Positions 34,339 to 43,644 are shown, counted from the first letter of the stretch. The stretch: DNA of 64,000 nucleotides from DATMAM01 sp035559995 (GCA_035559995.1 DATMAM010000051.1:62001-126000), one strand, 5' to 3'. The notes: generated from the letters alone by a model not told the origin. Numbers and translations: made by a program.

Positions 34339-34707
34339 ATGGCAACGCGCTCGCCGCTCATCACCCATTTTTCCTGGGGCCGCCTGGAAGTTGAAGGCGG
34401 AAAACGCTTCAAGGACGCAAAGCTCTTTCCCCAAGGAGCGCGCGAGTGGGATTGGCGGGAAACCGGAACCGATCACGTCCCGGGTATTCAGCCCGCGGAT
34501 GTCGAAGAACTCCTGGAGCACGGCGCCGGGACCGTTGTGCTCTCGAAAGGGGTCTATCGGCGGCTCGAAGTCTGCCCGGAAACCCTCCGGATCCTAAGCG
34601 AAAGAGGGATTCGTTTTCACGTGCTCCAGTCGGAGGAGGCGGTCGGCCTCTATAACCGGCTGAGAGAAACCGAACCGGTCGGCGCCCTGATCCATTCGAC
34701 CTGCTGA
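34339..34707 (+). CDS. Mth938-domain (DUF498) protein
   Basis: A 122-residue protein. ITHFSWGRLEVEGGKRFKDAKLFPQGAREWDW is the first half of the Mth938/AAMDC fold, and HVPGIQPADVEELLEHGAGTVVLSKGV the second. This small conserved fold has no settled function; homologues sit in mitochondria and many bacteria. ATG 34339 has TTGGAGG at good distance. The gene stands alone between divergent and downstream units. The 295 bases between it and the sensor kinase at 35003 contain no gene or clear regulatory motif that I can recognise. Confidence 0.82.
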   Translation: MATRSPLITHFSWGRLEVEGGKRFKDAKLFPQGAREWDWRETGTDHVPGIQPADVEELLEHGAGTVVLSKGVYRRLEVCPETLRILSERGIRFHVLQSEEAVGLYNRLRETEPVGALIHSTC

Positions 34708-35002
34708 CTCCCCGCCCCTCGAGCCCGGAAAGTAATCCCGTCTGCAAACCAGCCGCACCGGGAGCGCGCGCGCGCCTGCGGCCCTAAGCCGGAAAACAGC
34801 CCCGCAGCGCGGCGCGATCGCAAAAGCCGAGCCTCAATCCGACAGGCGCAGGATCGCCAAGAGATGGCAGAGCTACCTTTCTTGACAAGAGCGGCTTGGC
34901 GCGCCGGAGCAATCGACGGCGGAAATTGTCCGACTTCACCGGTTTCGGGAAACAGGGCCGCGTGGCATCGCCCTTGCCTAAAAACGACGCGCGAGCTGGG
35001 AC

Positions 35003-37417
35003 ATGCAAGGGCTTCGAGCACGCCTTTTGGTCTTGCTGCTTTCCGTCACCGCCGCGGTTTTGGGCATAGGCCTTCACTCAACGCTCAAAATCGAGCGCGC
35101 GGCCGAGGAGCGGGCGCGGCAAACCGCGATGGAACTGGCGAAGGCGGTCTCCGCCAACCAGGAACAGCAGTTTGAGCGCGCCTATCAAACTCTCGCTACG
35201 ATCTCGCGGCTTCCGCTCCTGCGCCACAAGGATCCGGCGGCGTGCAAAAAGGCGATCGGCCCCTACAAGGAGCCTCTCTACGCCAATCTCGGCGTCGTCA
35301 ACGAAACCGGGAACCTGCTCTGCAGTTATATTCCCGTAGCCAAATCCAACGACCTCGCCCGGCAGGCATGGTTGAAACGCGCCGTCGCGAGCGGCGAGTT
35401 TGTGATCGGGGATTTCGCCAGAGACCCGGCGACTGAAAAGCCGCTGTTGTACCTCGCCTACCCGATCACGGAGCCGCCGGGCGGCGCGCGCGGCGCCATC
35501 TTCGCGGCGCTGGACCTGGCGTGGGCCCAGCGGCTGGCGGCCTCCCGCATGCCGCGGGACGCACGCTTGAGCCTGATCGACGATCGCGGCCGCGTTCTGG
35601 TGGGCCCGCCCGGCACCGTTAGAGCGATCGACGGTCAAAGATCCCACCTGCAAGGCGTTCTGCAAGATGCCCGTGGCGGCGTGCTGGAGATCCCCGGCAG
35701 CGATCGTTTTCCCCGCCTGGTCGCCTTTTCCCCTGTGCGCGCGCCCGACGAAGAGAAGAAATTTTTCGTCGGCCTGGAGACGGCGTCGACCGCGCCGGCG
35801 TCGACGGTCAAGCGCACGGCAACCGAGATCGCGCTCGGTTCCACGATTCTCGTCTTGCTCGTGACGACCCTGGCGTGGCTCGCCGGCGACTTTTTTGTCG
35901 TCCGCGGTTTTCACTCGCTGCTGGCGGCGACCGCAGGCCTGGCCTCGGGCGATCTCTCGGTTCGCTCCGGGTTAAAGCACGGCCGCGGCGAGCTCGGCCA
36001 GCTCGCGCGCGCCTTCGATCATCTGGCCGAGTCGCTCGAACGGCGCGAGCGCGAGGCACGCGCGAGCTTCGAGCAGATGCGCGCGCAACGCGAGCGCCAG
36101 AGCGCGCTCCAGGAAATCAATCTGGCGATCACTTCAACGCTCGAGCTTGCCGCCATTCTCGCAACCCTGCTCGAAAAGCTCGACCTCCTTCTCCCCTATT
36201 CGGCGGCCACCGTCCAGCTGTACGATCCCGCGAGCGGCCGGCTGGAGCCGATCGCGTCGCGCAACGTCGACGAGAAGGCGTGGAAGCGCCTGCAGAAGGA
36301 AATTCCCTCGCAGACCGGGCTCGGCCTGCCGCAGGTCGTTTTTGCCAGCCAGAGTCCCCTGGTGGTCGCGGACGCGCAAACGGATCCGCGCACGATGGAT
36401 CCGGTTTTTTTCCGCACGCACGGCTTTGTCTCCTATCTGGGAGTGCCGCTCACCGCCAAGGGCGAGACGCTCGGGGTGCTCTCGTTTTATACCAAGCGCG
36501 AGCATCGTTTCGGCAGCCAGGAGATCGACTTTCTCAGCGCGCTCGCCGGGCAGGCCGCCATCGCCATCCACAATTCGCAGCTTTTTATTCGCATCAAAAA
36601 TCAGGCGCTCGAGCTCGAGAAATCGAACCGCATCAAGAGCGAGTTTTTGGCCGTGATGTCCCACGAGCTCAGAACGCCGCTCAATATCATCATGAACTAT
36701 ACGGATCTGGTGCGCGGCGGCATGCTGGGAGCTCTCACCGACGAGCAGGTGAACGCGTTGGGGAAAGTGAGCCGGCAGTCACGCGCGCTGCTGCGCATGA
36801 TCGACGAGATCCTGGAGGTCACCAAGCTGGAGGCGGGGATTTTACCCGTGGAAAAGAGCGAACTGAGCGTTGCGGATCTTTTTTTCGGCCTCCAGTCCGA
36901 ATACGGCGCGTTGGACAAAGATATCCGGCTTGAGTGGCGGATCGACCCAGGGATCCCGCCGCTCCGCAGCGACGGCGTCAAGCTCAAGCGAATTTTAAAT
37001 CACCTCATCGATAACGCCATCAAGTTCACCGAGCGGGGGCAGGTGGTCGTCAGCGCCGGCCGCGCGCCCGCGCACAGCGCCGTCGAGTTTAGCGTGCGGG
37101 ACACCGGCATCGGCATCGCGGAAGACATGATCCCGTCCATCTTTGAAAAGTTCCGCCAGCTCGACAGCAGCGACTCCCGCTGCTACGGCGGGATCGGCCT
37201 TGGACTCTATCTCGCGCGCGCCTACACGCAGATGCTCGGCGGGACGATGGCAGTTCAAAGCCGGCTCGGCGCTGGCGCTTGCTTTACGGTTCTGATTCCC
37301 GCCGGCGCCGCGAAAGACGATCCTGACCGCGGCGAGAAGCCCCCCGTCGGATCTCCGGCTCTCCCGGCGCGGGGATCGGTCGCAGTGCCGGCCCGGGACG
37401 GAGAAACCCTTCACTGA
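35003..37417 (+). CDS. Membrane sensor histidine kinase with extracytoplasmic, HAMP and GAF domains
   Basis: An 804-residue kinase. The N-terminal hydrophobic segment is at about residues 5-24, followed by an extracytoplasmic region (about 30-275) of Cache-like length and a second membrane segment near 275-297. A HAMP region, a coiled coil and a GAF domain (about 375-520) follow. HisKA carries SHELRTPL with H554. The ATP domain has DNAIKF (N671), DTGIGIAEDM and GGIGLGLYLAR, so the kinase is complete. No response regulator is nearby. A second, degenerate kinase starts 9 bases after its stop. Confidence 0.92.
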   Translation: MQGLRARLLVLLLSVTAAVLGIGLHSTLKIERAAEERARQTAMELAKAVSANQEQQFERAYQTLATISRLPLLRHKDPAACKKAIGPYKEPLYANLGVVNETGNLLCSYIPVAKSNDLARQAWLKRAVASGEFVIGDFARDPATEKPLLYLAYPITEPPGGARGAIFAALDLAWAQRLAASRMPRDARLSLIDDRGRVLVGPPGTVRAIDGQRSHLQGVLQDARGGVLEIPGSDRFPRLVAFSPVRAPDEEKKFFVGLETASTAPASTVKRTATEIALGSTILVLLVTTLAWLAGDFFVVRGFHSLLAATAGLASGDLSVRSGLKHGRGELGQLARAFDHLAESLERREREARASFEQMRAQRERQSALQEINLAITSTLELAAILATLLEKLDLLLPYSAATVQLYDPASGRLEPIASRNVDEKAWKRLQKEIPSQTGLGLPQVVFASQSPLVVADAQTDPRTMDPVFFRTHGFVSYLGVPLTAKGETLGVLSFYTKREHRFGSQEIDFLSALAGQAAIAIHNSQLFIRIKNQALELEKSNRIKSEFLAVMSHELRTPLNIIMNYTDLVRGGMLGALTDEQVNALGKVSRQSRALLRMIDEILEVTKLEAGILPVEKSELSVADLFFGLQSEYGALDKDIRLEWRIDPGIPPLRSDGVKLKRILNHLIDNAIKFTERGQVVVSAGRAPAHSAVEFSVRDTGIGIAEDMIPSIFEKFRQLDSSDSRCYGGIGLGLYLARAYTQMLGGTMAVQSRLGAGACFTVLIPAGAAKDDPDRGEKPPVGSPALPARGSVAVPARDGETLH

Positions 37418-37426
37418 AGACCGCCC

Positions 37427-38890
37427 ATGAAGCCCCCGGTGGAAAAAAGGCCCCGCCTGACGATCTTTCGCCGCCTGGTTCTTAGCGACCTTGCCATCTT
37501 TGCCCTGGTGGCCGGCGTCGTGCTCTATGCCGTCTGGCAGTTCCAGCGCCTCCATCGCATCGCGGCGCAACTCCAGCATGTGGACCGGCCGATCACCGAC
37601 TACGGCGAGAAGCTCGCGGACACCCTGTTGTCGGAGGCCCGCTACGAGAAAAAATACCTCATCACCCGCGCGCCGGCCCACTGGGAGCAGTTTGCGCTGT
37701 TTACGCAAGAGTTCGCGCGCGACTTCGAAGCGCTCGCGGCGATCGCCCGCTACCCGGCGCTCGCGGAGCCCCTGGCGCGCGTCCGCGAAGCGCACGGGCG
37801 TTACCAGGATCTGGTCGCCGAGGAGGTCGGCCACCTCAAGGCCGGCCGCGACTACGCTCAGGGGCGCTACCGGCGCGAGAAAGAGATCGCCGTGGACGAG
37901 GCGACCGCCGCGCTCGCCGAGGTCATCGCGATTGCCGAGCGCAATACCACCGACAGGCTGCGGGAAGTGGAGTCCGCGACCGCCGCGGCGCGGAGCCTTT
38001 CGCTCGCGTTCGCGGCTCTGCTCATCGTTGTCGCGATCGCCACCTCGCTTTTCATCACGAGATCCATCACCGGGCCCGTCGATCTCCTGAAACAAAGGGC
38101 CAAGAGCATCGCCGCGGGCAACCTGAACGGCGAACTCGAGCCGCCGGCCATTCCCGAGCTTCGGGAGCTGGCCGAGGCGTTCAATCTCATGTGCGCCAAG
38201 CTCAGGGACCTCGACCGCGTGAAATCGGAGTTTTTCTTTTCGGTGTCGAAAAAGCTCTCCGTGCCGCTCACGTCGATCAAGCAGAGAATCGATTTTCTCG
38301 CCGCCGAGCTTGGCGGTGCGCTCACGGAAAACCAGAAGGTGAAGATGGCGATCCTGGCGGAGGAGAGCGCGCACCTGATCGGCATCGTCAGTTCTCTGGT
38401 GGAGCTGTCGAAAATGGAATCGGGCCTCGCCACCTACGACTTTGCCCCGGCGCCGCTCGCCCCGGTTATCGATCGGACGCTTGAGGATGTGGCGCCCCTG
38501 GCAAAGACGAAGGAGATCACGCTGACGAGCCACGCGGACGAACCGCTGCCGAGCGTCAAGATGGACGCCGCCAAGATCGCCCAGGCCCTGCGAACGCTTG
38601 TCGCCGGCGCTCTCAAGCTTGCGGCGCAGGGAGGCTCGGTCACCGTCGATTCGCGGGCCGTAGAGCAGGGCGTCGAGGTTTCGATTTCGGCGCGCGAGTT
38701 GGCAGGCGACGAGAAGAAATCCGCGCTCCTGTTCGATTCGCCGGAAACGGCGGGCGCCGTCAACGGCGACTACGACGCCGAGCTCGGCTGGGCGATGGCG
38801 AAACATATCATCCGCTCTCACGGAGGAGACCTATGGCTAAAAACAAACCCGCATCGCGGACCTACGTTTTCGTTTGTCTTGCCGGCCTGA
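37427..38890 (+). CDS. Degenerate GlrK/QseE-type histidine kinase lacking the phospho-acceptor His
   Basis: A 487-residue membrane protein with GlrK/QseE layout. A first membrane segment lies at about residues 16-40, a helical periplasmic region follows, a second segment lies near 190-210, and then HAMP. The HisKA motif normally SHELRTPL reads S274-K275-K276-LSVPL, so the phosphorylated His and the following Glu are both Lys. The ATPase part lacks a readable N-box (RTLVAGALKLA) and the G1 DxGxG motif, while the last GDLW and FSFVLP strand survives. It is probably a non-catalytic partner or sensor. It overlaps the following lipoprotein gene by 58 bases. Confidence 0.85.
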   Translation: MKPPVEKRPRLTIFRRLVLSDLAIFALVAGVVLYAVWQFQRLHRIAAQLQHVDRPITDYGEKLADTLLSEARYEKKYLITRAPAHWEQFALFTQEFARDFEALAAIARYPALAEPLARVREAHGRYQDLVAEEVGHLKAGRDYAQGRYRREKEIAVDEATAALAEVIAIAERNTTDRLREVESATAAARSLSLAFAALLIVVAIATSLFITRSITGPVDLLKQRAKSIAAGNLNGELEPPAIPELRELAEAFNLMCAKLRDLDRVKSEFFFSVSKKLSVPLTSIKQRIDFLAAELGGALTENQKVKMAILAEESAHLIGIVSSLVELSKMESGLATYDFAPAPLAPVIDRTLEDVAPLAKTKEITLTSHADEPLPSVKMDAAKIAQALRTLVAGALKLAAQGGSVTVDSRAVEQGVEVSISARELAGDEKKSALLFDSPETAGAVNGDYDAELGWAMAKHIIRSHGGDLWLKTNPHRGPTFSFVLPA

Positions 38891-39420
38891 GCGCCGGGCT
38901 GCTTTCCGCGTGCGCCGAGCTCGCGGCCCGCCTCGATGGCTCGCCGAGCGAGACGACCGCCCGCCACCACGTCGAGCGGGCCAAAAGGCTCTTCGAAGAG
39001 GGAAACTACGACGCCGCGTTGAAAGACAACGAGGCGGCGCTCTCGCTGGCGGCGGGAAAGCCTCCCGGAGACCAAGCGCTCTTCAACATGGGGCTCATCG
39101 CCGCTCACTCGAAAAACCCGGCGCGCGACTACCCCAAAGCCTTGGAACTGTTCGAGCGCCTGGTGCGCGAATATCCGCAGAGCGCCCTGCTCGATCAGGC
39201 GAAGGTGTGGGTGGAGGTGCTGCAGGAGCACGAAAGGATCGCCCGCGAAAAGAAGCTTCTCGTCCAGGAAAAGCAGGCGCTCACGCAGGAAAAGCTCGCG
39301 CTCGCGCGCGAAAGGGAAAAGCTCAACCGCTCGATCGAGCAGTCGCGAAAGGTCGACATTGAAATCGAAGAGAGGCGCAGAAAGGCGCCGGGAAAAAACA
39401 CGAAGATAACCTCGCCTTGA
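38833..39420 (+). CDS. Outer-membrane lipoprotein with TPR-like helices, QseG-like
   Basis: A 195-residue lipoprotein. A signal segment ends in the lipobox GLLSAC with C27 as the lipidation site. After it come two TPR-like helical pairs (ARHHVERAKRLFEEGNYDAALKD and ALFNMGLIAAHSKNPARDYPKALELFERL), then a long Lys/Glu coiled coil and a basic tail. A lipoprotein placed behind a GlrK/QseE-type kinase is the known qseE-qseG layout, in which QseG modulates the kinase. Here the kinase is degenerate. The gene starts inside the kinase reading frame (58-base overlap), a sign of translational coupling. Confidence 0.8.
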   Translation: MAKNKPASRTYVFVCLAGLSAGLLSACAELAARLDGSPSETTARHHVERAKRLFEEGNYDAALKDNEAALSLAAGKPPGDQALFNMGLIAAHSKNPARDYPKALELFERLVREYPQSALLDQAKVWVEVLQEHERIAREKKLLVQEKQALTQEKLALAREREKLNRSIEQSRKVDIEIEERRRKAPGKNTKITSP

Positions 39421-39425
39421 GGCGC

Positions 39426-39441
39426 GCCGGCCGTGGCCGGC
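39426..39441. terminator. GC-rich hairpin after the lipoprotein gene
   Basis: GCCGGCC, a 2-base loop and GGCCGGC form a 7-bp perfect stem just downstream of the stop. No T-run follows, so it may block exonucleases rather than terminate. Confidence 0.3.
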
Positions 39442-39567
39442 CTCCCCCGTTACAACGCCCCTCCCTCTGCGCTTGGCCCGCGGAACGCCCCGGGCTTGAA
39501 CTTTGCGCCAGAAAAGACAAAGGATGAAGGCGGAGCCGCCACAAGTTTTCTTTCTTCGGAGGGAGCG

Positions 39568-40497
39568 ATGACCATTCTCAAGACGGCGATTGCCACCTAT
39601 CCACACACCAAAGCGTTAAAGGACGGCACCGTCACCGTGCCCGGCCTTGAGTTCGAGCACGTGGAGATCGCGCCGATCATCGGCGCGTTTCGCCGCATGT
39701 GCCGCACGCTCGATTTCGATCTTTGCGAGATGGCGATCACGACCTACCTTACGGCCAAAGCGTACGACAAACCTTTTACCGCGCTCCCGGTGTTTCTTTT
39801 GCGCCAGTTCGCGCACGCCCCGATCGTCCACAACGTCAAGGCCGGGGTGCGCGCCCCCAAGGACCTCGAGGGCAAGAAGGTGGGCGTGCGCGCCTACACG
39901 GTGACAACCGGCGTGTGGAGCCGCGGCATTCTCGCGACGGAGTACGGGGTCGATCTGGACAAGATCAGCTGGGTTGTCGTCGATGAGGAGCACGTTCAGG
40001 AGTACCAAAAACCCGCGAACGTGATCGAGCGGCTGGGCGGGAGTCTCGCCGACATGCTCATCAACGGCGAGATCGCGGCGGCGATCGGCGTCGGCAAGAT
40101 CGACTCCCCGGATATCAAGCCGCTCATCGCCGATCCAACGGCGGCGGAAGCCGCCTGGTTTCGCAAGACGGGCGTCTATCCCATCAATCACATGGTGGTC
40201 GTGCGGGACTCTCTCCTGCAGGCCGATCCGACCCTGGCGCCGCGCCTGTACGCCGGTTTCGAGCGGGCGAAAAATCTCGCGCTCGAGCGGCTGCGCTCGG
40301 GCGGCGAGCTCGATTCCGACTTGCAGCTTTTGGCCAAACGCCGAGCCCTCCTCGGCGACGATCCTCTCCCCAACGGCGTCGAGCGCAACCGCAAAGCGCT
40401 CGAGGCGATCGCCCGCTTTGCCTACGAGCAGAAAATTCTCCCCAAGCCGGTCGCCCCGGAGGAGATGTTCGCGGCCAACACCCTGCATCTGAACTAG
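39568..40497 (+). CDS. 4,5-dihydroxyphthalate decarboxylase-like / NMT1-fold protein
   Basis: A 309-residue protein. TAIATYPHTKALKDGTVTV, EMAITTYLTAKAYDKPFTALPVFLLRQF and HNVKAGVRAPKDLEGKKVG follow the pattern of the 4,5-dihydroxyphthalate decarboxylase family, whose fold is that of NMT1 binding proteins. No signal peptide is present, which agrees with an enzyme. The ATG at 39568 has CGGAGGGAG before it. Related genes are often widely copied in soil bacteria with unknown substrates. The specific substrate here is unknown, and an unexported binding function is an alternative. Confidence 0.75.
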   Translation: MTILKTAIATYPHTKALKDGTVTVPGLEFEHVEIAPIIGAFRRMCRTLDFDLCEMAITTYLTAKAYDKPFTALPVFLLRQFAHAPIVHNVKAGVRAPKDLEGKKVGVRAYTVTTGVWSRGILATEYGVDLDKISWVVVDEEHVQEYQKPANVIERLGGSLADMLINGEIAAAIGVGKIDSPDIKPLIADPTAAEAAWFRKTGVYPINHMVVVRDSLLQADPTLAPRLYAGFERAKNLALERLRSGGELDSDLQLLAKRRALLGDDPLPNGVERNRKALEAIARFAYEQKILPKPVAPEEMFAANTLHLN

Positions 40498-40583
40498 CTA
40501 GCGGCCGCAAAACCCAAACGAGCCGCCATCGTCCTAGAGGCGCGCTTGCGCGCCGGACGATCGATCCCTACGCTTAAGCGTCA

Positions 40584-41228
40584 ATGCTGGATATCGGTAA
40601 GCTCTCGATCAGCGGCGCAAAATCCGACGGCCGCCTCATCTGGCTTGCGGTCCCGGAGGAGCGCCTGGTCGCTTGTCACGACCCGCTCACGCGCGCGACA
40701 CAAGAGATCCTCCGCTATGAGTTTGCGGTCTGGGACGTTTGCCCGGCGCCCGAAGGTCTGTGGATGATGACGGCGGGCGGCCGCCTGGGGCGTCAGCTCG
40801 TGCTGTGGTCGGCGGCCGAAGGCAGGGAGATCCGCAAGTTCAACTGTCCCGACGGCGCCGGAGCGGGCGTCACGCTTTTCATGGAGCGGCTCTGGCTAAC
40901 GCATCGCCATAACCGGAAGCTTTTCTGTCTGGATCCTGAAAACGGCAAGCTCATCTGGACGATGCGGACCGAGCGCGAGTCCTTCAGCCCGGCAAGCTAC
41001 GCCAACGAGCTGTGGCTTGTCGAGGCGGACCTGGGGCCGCTGGGCCACTGGAACACATCGAGCAGGGGAAGCTATTTTTTTTCGCGCTACGATCCCGCCC
41101 GTGAGGCGATCTTGGAGCGCCGCGCGCAGCCGTTCATCCCGCGATGCCTGGCGGTGGACGCCACGCGCTTCTGGTACTCGCGCGAAGGAGAAAGCGGCCT
41201 TTTCTCAGCTGAAAAGAACCCGCGCTAG
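40584..41228 (+). CDS. Beta-propeller-like protein of unknown function
   Basis: A 214-residue protein with no signal or membrane segment. Repeated blocks of the form strand-turn-strand with Trp at the end (GRLIWLAVPEERLVAC, GRLGRQLVLWSAAEG, RLWLTHRHNRKLFCLDPENGKLIWTM) recall PQQ-type or other beta-propeller repeats, but only about half a propeller is present. It has no ribosome-binding site; a 12-base palindrome lies just before the ATG. Its 3' end overlaps the convergent thioredoxin gene by 24 bases. No function is assigned. Confidence 0.6.
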   Translation: MLDIGKLSISGAKSDGRLIWLAVPEERLVACHDPLTRATQEILRYEFAVWDVCPAPEGLWMMTAGGRLGRQLVLWSAAEGREIRKFNCPDGAGAGVTLFMERLWLTHRHNRKLFCLDPENGKLIWTMRTERESFSPASYANELWLVEADLGPLGHWNTSSRGSYFFSRYDPAREAILERRAQPFIPRCLAVDATRFWYSREGESGLFSAEKNPR

Positions 41229-42059
41229 CTCCGAGCGGTACTTTTGCGTGAGCTCGTGGTCGTCGCCCAGGACGTCGAAGATCTGCAGCATCGCCTTGCG
41301 CGCGCCGTCGTCGTGAAAGGCTCTGTCCTTTTTTACCACGGCAAGGAACTGTTCCAGCGACTCTTGATAGTTCTCTTTTGCGGCCAGGGCGCGCGCCAGA
41401 TCGAAGCGCGCCTGAAGATCGTTTGGGTCGCGCGCCAAAGCCGCGCGCAGCGCCGCGTCGTCTTGAACCGCCCCGTCGCGGAGTCGCTCCCGCGACAGGA
41501 GCTGCTCCGCTTCCCTTCGCTCCGGCGCGGCGAGCGGCACTTTTTCCAAAAGCCGAAGCGCCTCCTCTCGCTCGTTACGCGCAAGCAGAATCCGCGCCAG
41601 GCCCAGAAGCGCGCGGCCGTGATTCGGCTCCTCGGCGAGAATGCTCTCGTAAAGCGCCCGCGCGGCGTCGGCGTCCCCTTGGCGCTCGAGCGCCGCCGCC
41701 TGGGCGGCGCGTTTATCCGACGCGGACGGGAGAAACGGCGCGAGCACCTCGCGGACGGCGGCCTCCGGCAAAGCGCCGGTGAACTCCCCGGCCAGAGCCC
41801 CGTCTTTGAAGATCTTGACCGCCGGAATTCCCTGAATATTGAAATAGGCCGCAAGACCCGGATTTTCGTCCACGTTCACTTTCGCGAGCAAAAACTCCCC
41901 CGCGCGTTCTTCCGCCAGCCGCTCCAGGATCGGCCCCAGCACCCGGCACGGGCCGCACCACGGCGCCCAGAAATCGACCACGACCGGCAGCGCGCGCGAT
42001 TTTTCCACCACCGCCGTGTCGAAATCGGCATCGTTGACTTCAATGGTCCATGCGTTCAT
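41205..42059 (-). CDS. Thioredoxin domain protein with TPR-like C-terminus (CnoX/YbbN type)
   Basis: A 284-residue cytoplasmic protein. Residues 1-110 are a thioredoxin fold with VVDFWAPWCGPCRVLGP and the cis-proline loop GIPAVKIF. The C-terminal part (about 120-284) has TPR helices (DADAARALYESILAEEPNHGRALLGLARILLARN). This matches CnoX/YbbN, a holdase-type chaperedoxin that works with GroEL. Unlike E. coli YbbN, the active CxxC is intact, so redox activity is likely. ATG 42059 is chosen because GGAG lies within the upstream codons. Confidence 0.92.
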   Translation of the reverse strand: MNAWTIEVNDADFDTAVVEKSRALPVVVDFWAPWCGPCRVLGPILERLAEERAGEFLLAKVNVDENPGLAAYFNIQGIPAVKIFKDGALAGEFTGALPEAAVREVLAPFLPSASDKRAAQAAALERQGDADAARALYESILAEEPNHGRALLGLARILLARNEREEALRLLEKVPLAAPERREAEQLLSRERLRDGAVQDDAALRAALARDPNDLQARFDLARALAAKENYQESLEQFLAVVKKDRAFHDDGARKAMLQIFDVLGDDHELTQKYRSELARVLFS

Positions 42060-42134
42060 CCGTATCTCCAATCCTGTGTTTGAAAATTTTCTAGCAGACG
42101 GCGGCCGAAACGCAAAGCCGACGAGCGCGCGCGG

Positions 42135-43190
42135 CTATTTTCCATACTCGCGCACGTACAGATCCAGGAGCGCGGCGAGCAGCGCAAACAAAACCGGGCC
42201 CAGAATAAGGCCGAGCACGCCGAAGAGGTTCATTCCGCCGATGATGCTGAAAAACAGGATCAGCATCGGCATCCGCAGCCGGCTGCCGATAAACAGCGGC
42301 TTGAGAAAATTGTCCACCATGCCGACCACGCCGACGCCCCAGCCGACGAGAATCAGGCCCCGGACATAGTCGCCTTGAAAAAACAGATAGAGCGATGCCG
42401 GCACCCAGACGAGAGCCGAGCCGCCGATCGGAAAGAGCGCGGCAAAAAAAGTGACCACGCCCCAAACCGCGGCGAAAGGGATCCCCAGCGCCCAGTACGC
42501 CAGCCCCGCGAGCAGGCCCTGAATCATCGCGGTGATGACGCAGCCGTGGACGACGGCGATGATCGAATTGACGATGCTGGAAAACAGATGACGTTGCGTC
42601 TCGGGATCCATCGGCAGCAGCCGGCCGATCTTGGCGCAGAACTCCTTGCCGTCGCGGAGAAAGAAAAAGAGCGAAAAGAGAGCGATAAAAGTATCGAGCG
42701 CGAACACCAGGACATTTTGCGCGATGCCGCTCAACCGCGGGACCAGGAAAGCCGACGCGCCCTGCGCCGCCTGCGCGGCCGCGCTCTTAAGATCGATGCC
42801 GCGAGAGGTGAGCTGCGCCGCGATCGACTCCCAGTAAGCGAGCAGGCTCTGAATCCACGGCTTTTCTTTCCACGCCGCGGCGCTCTCGCCGTTGGCAAGC
42901 CCGCGCACGATGGCGACGAGCTGGACGATCTCCTCGGTGAGAAAGCCGCCGAGCTTGAAGGCGGGAATCAAAATCACCAACGCGATCATGACCGTGACGA
43001 TCAAAGCCGCCGCCGTTGCCTGCCCGCGCAGCGCCCGGTTGAGCCAGGCGTAAGCCGGATAGACAATGATCGCGAGAATCGCGGCCCACGTTAACGCCTC
43101 GAGAAACGGCCTTAAGATCAACAGCGCGACGTACAGGATGACGAGCAGCAGGCTGAAAAAAAATGCCGTGACCAGCCACGCTTGATTCAC
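42135..43190 (-). CDS. AI-2E family transporter (UPF0118)
   Basis: A 351-residue inner-membrane protein with about eight hydrophobic segments. ALTWAAILAIIVYPAYAWLNRAL near the N-terminus and the segments FALDTFIALFSLFFFLRDGKEF and PIGGSALVWVPASLYLFFQGDYVRG are typical of the AI-2E/UPF0118 exporters. The family includes TqsA and sodium-proton antiporters, so the cargo here is unknown. The GTG start at 43190 follows an AGGTGAGG region; a further 18 codons are open upstream. It is separated by 75 bases from the thioredoxin gene on the same strand. Confidence 0.9.
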   Translation of the reverse strand: MNQAWLVTAFFFSLLLVILYVALLILRPFLEALTWAAILAIIVYPAYAWLNRALRGQATAAALIVTVMIALVILIPAFKLGGFLTEEIVQLVAIVRGLANGESAAAWKEKPWIQSLLAYWESIAAQLTSRGIDLKSAAAQAAQGASAFLVPRLSGIAQNVLVFALDTFIALFSLFFFLRDGKEFCAKIGRLLPMDPETQRHLFSSIVNSIIAVVHGCVITAMIQGLLAGLAYWALGIPFAAVWGVVTFFAALFPIGGSALVWVPASLYLFFQGDYVRGLILVGWGVGVVGMVDNFLKPLFIGSRLRMPMLILFFSIIGGMNLFGVLGLILGPVLFALLAALLDLYVREYGK

Positions 43191-43341
43191 GACCTCACCT
43201 CGAAACGGTCGATTCAATATAGGAGCAAGCCCACACCCCTGCAAGCTCGGCTCGGCGGAAGGCTTTGCGACGTAAAGGCCAGAGGCGGGCGCTGGGGATC
43301 GCAGGGTAAAGCGCGCGCGACAGAAACCGCGGAGAAAAGGC

Positions 43342-43644
43342 TCAGCCGGCGCCGGCGACGCCGCGCACGATCAGCTTGCTCCCGCTGCGGACGATCTCCA
43401 CCGCGCACGGGCCGGCGAAATAAATCAGCGTGCGCGGGTACTCGTAGATCGTGGTCTTATGCGGAATCTCCTCGACGAAGACGTCCAACAGCGTGCCGGG
43501 CGGAAAACTGATCGTCTTCGGATGCATCAGATCGCCCTCGTAAAGAAGTTCGATCCAGCTGCGGTTCTCGGACACGCCCAAGATGATGCCGCCGATCCCC
43601 GCGACCCGCTCGACGAGCTCTTCGGTTTCGGACAAAACCGTCAC
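43342..43644 (-). CDS. Small protein of unknown function
   Basis: A 100-residue protein that starts at GTG with GAGAGGGA at proper spacing, so expression is credible. The sequence begins with TVLSETEELVERVAGIGGII and is rich in beta-strand pattern (SWIELLYEGDLMHPKTISFPPG and YEYPRTLIYFAGPCAVEIVR). It looks like a small beta-barrel domain, but I recognise no family. It stands between the AI-2E transporter and the large MBL protein, both on the same strand, with 151 and 25 bases to them. Confidence 0.55.
   Translation of the reverse strand: MTVLSETEELVERVAGIGGIILGVSENRSWIELLYEGDLMHPKTISFPPGTLLDVFVEEIPHKTTIYEYPRTLIYFAGPCAVEIVRSGSKLIVRGVAGAG

Noticed and set aside
36995..38821. 608-residue open frame on the minus strand, opposite the two sensor kinases
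   Set aside because: Its composition is Arg, Asp and Leu rich without domain pattern, and it is antisense to clearly conserved kinase domains. It is a by-product of high GC content.
40570..40581. 12-base palindrome ACGCTTAAGCGT before the half-propeller gene
   Set aside because: Palindromes of this length are expected many times by chance in 64 kb, and no other copy was seen.
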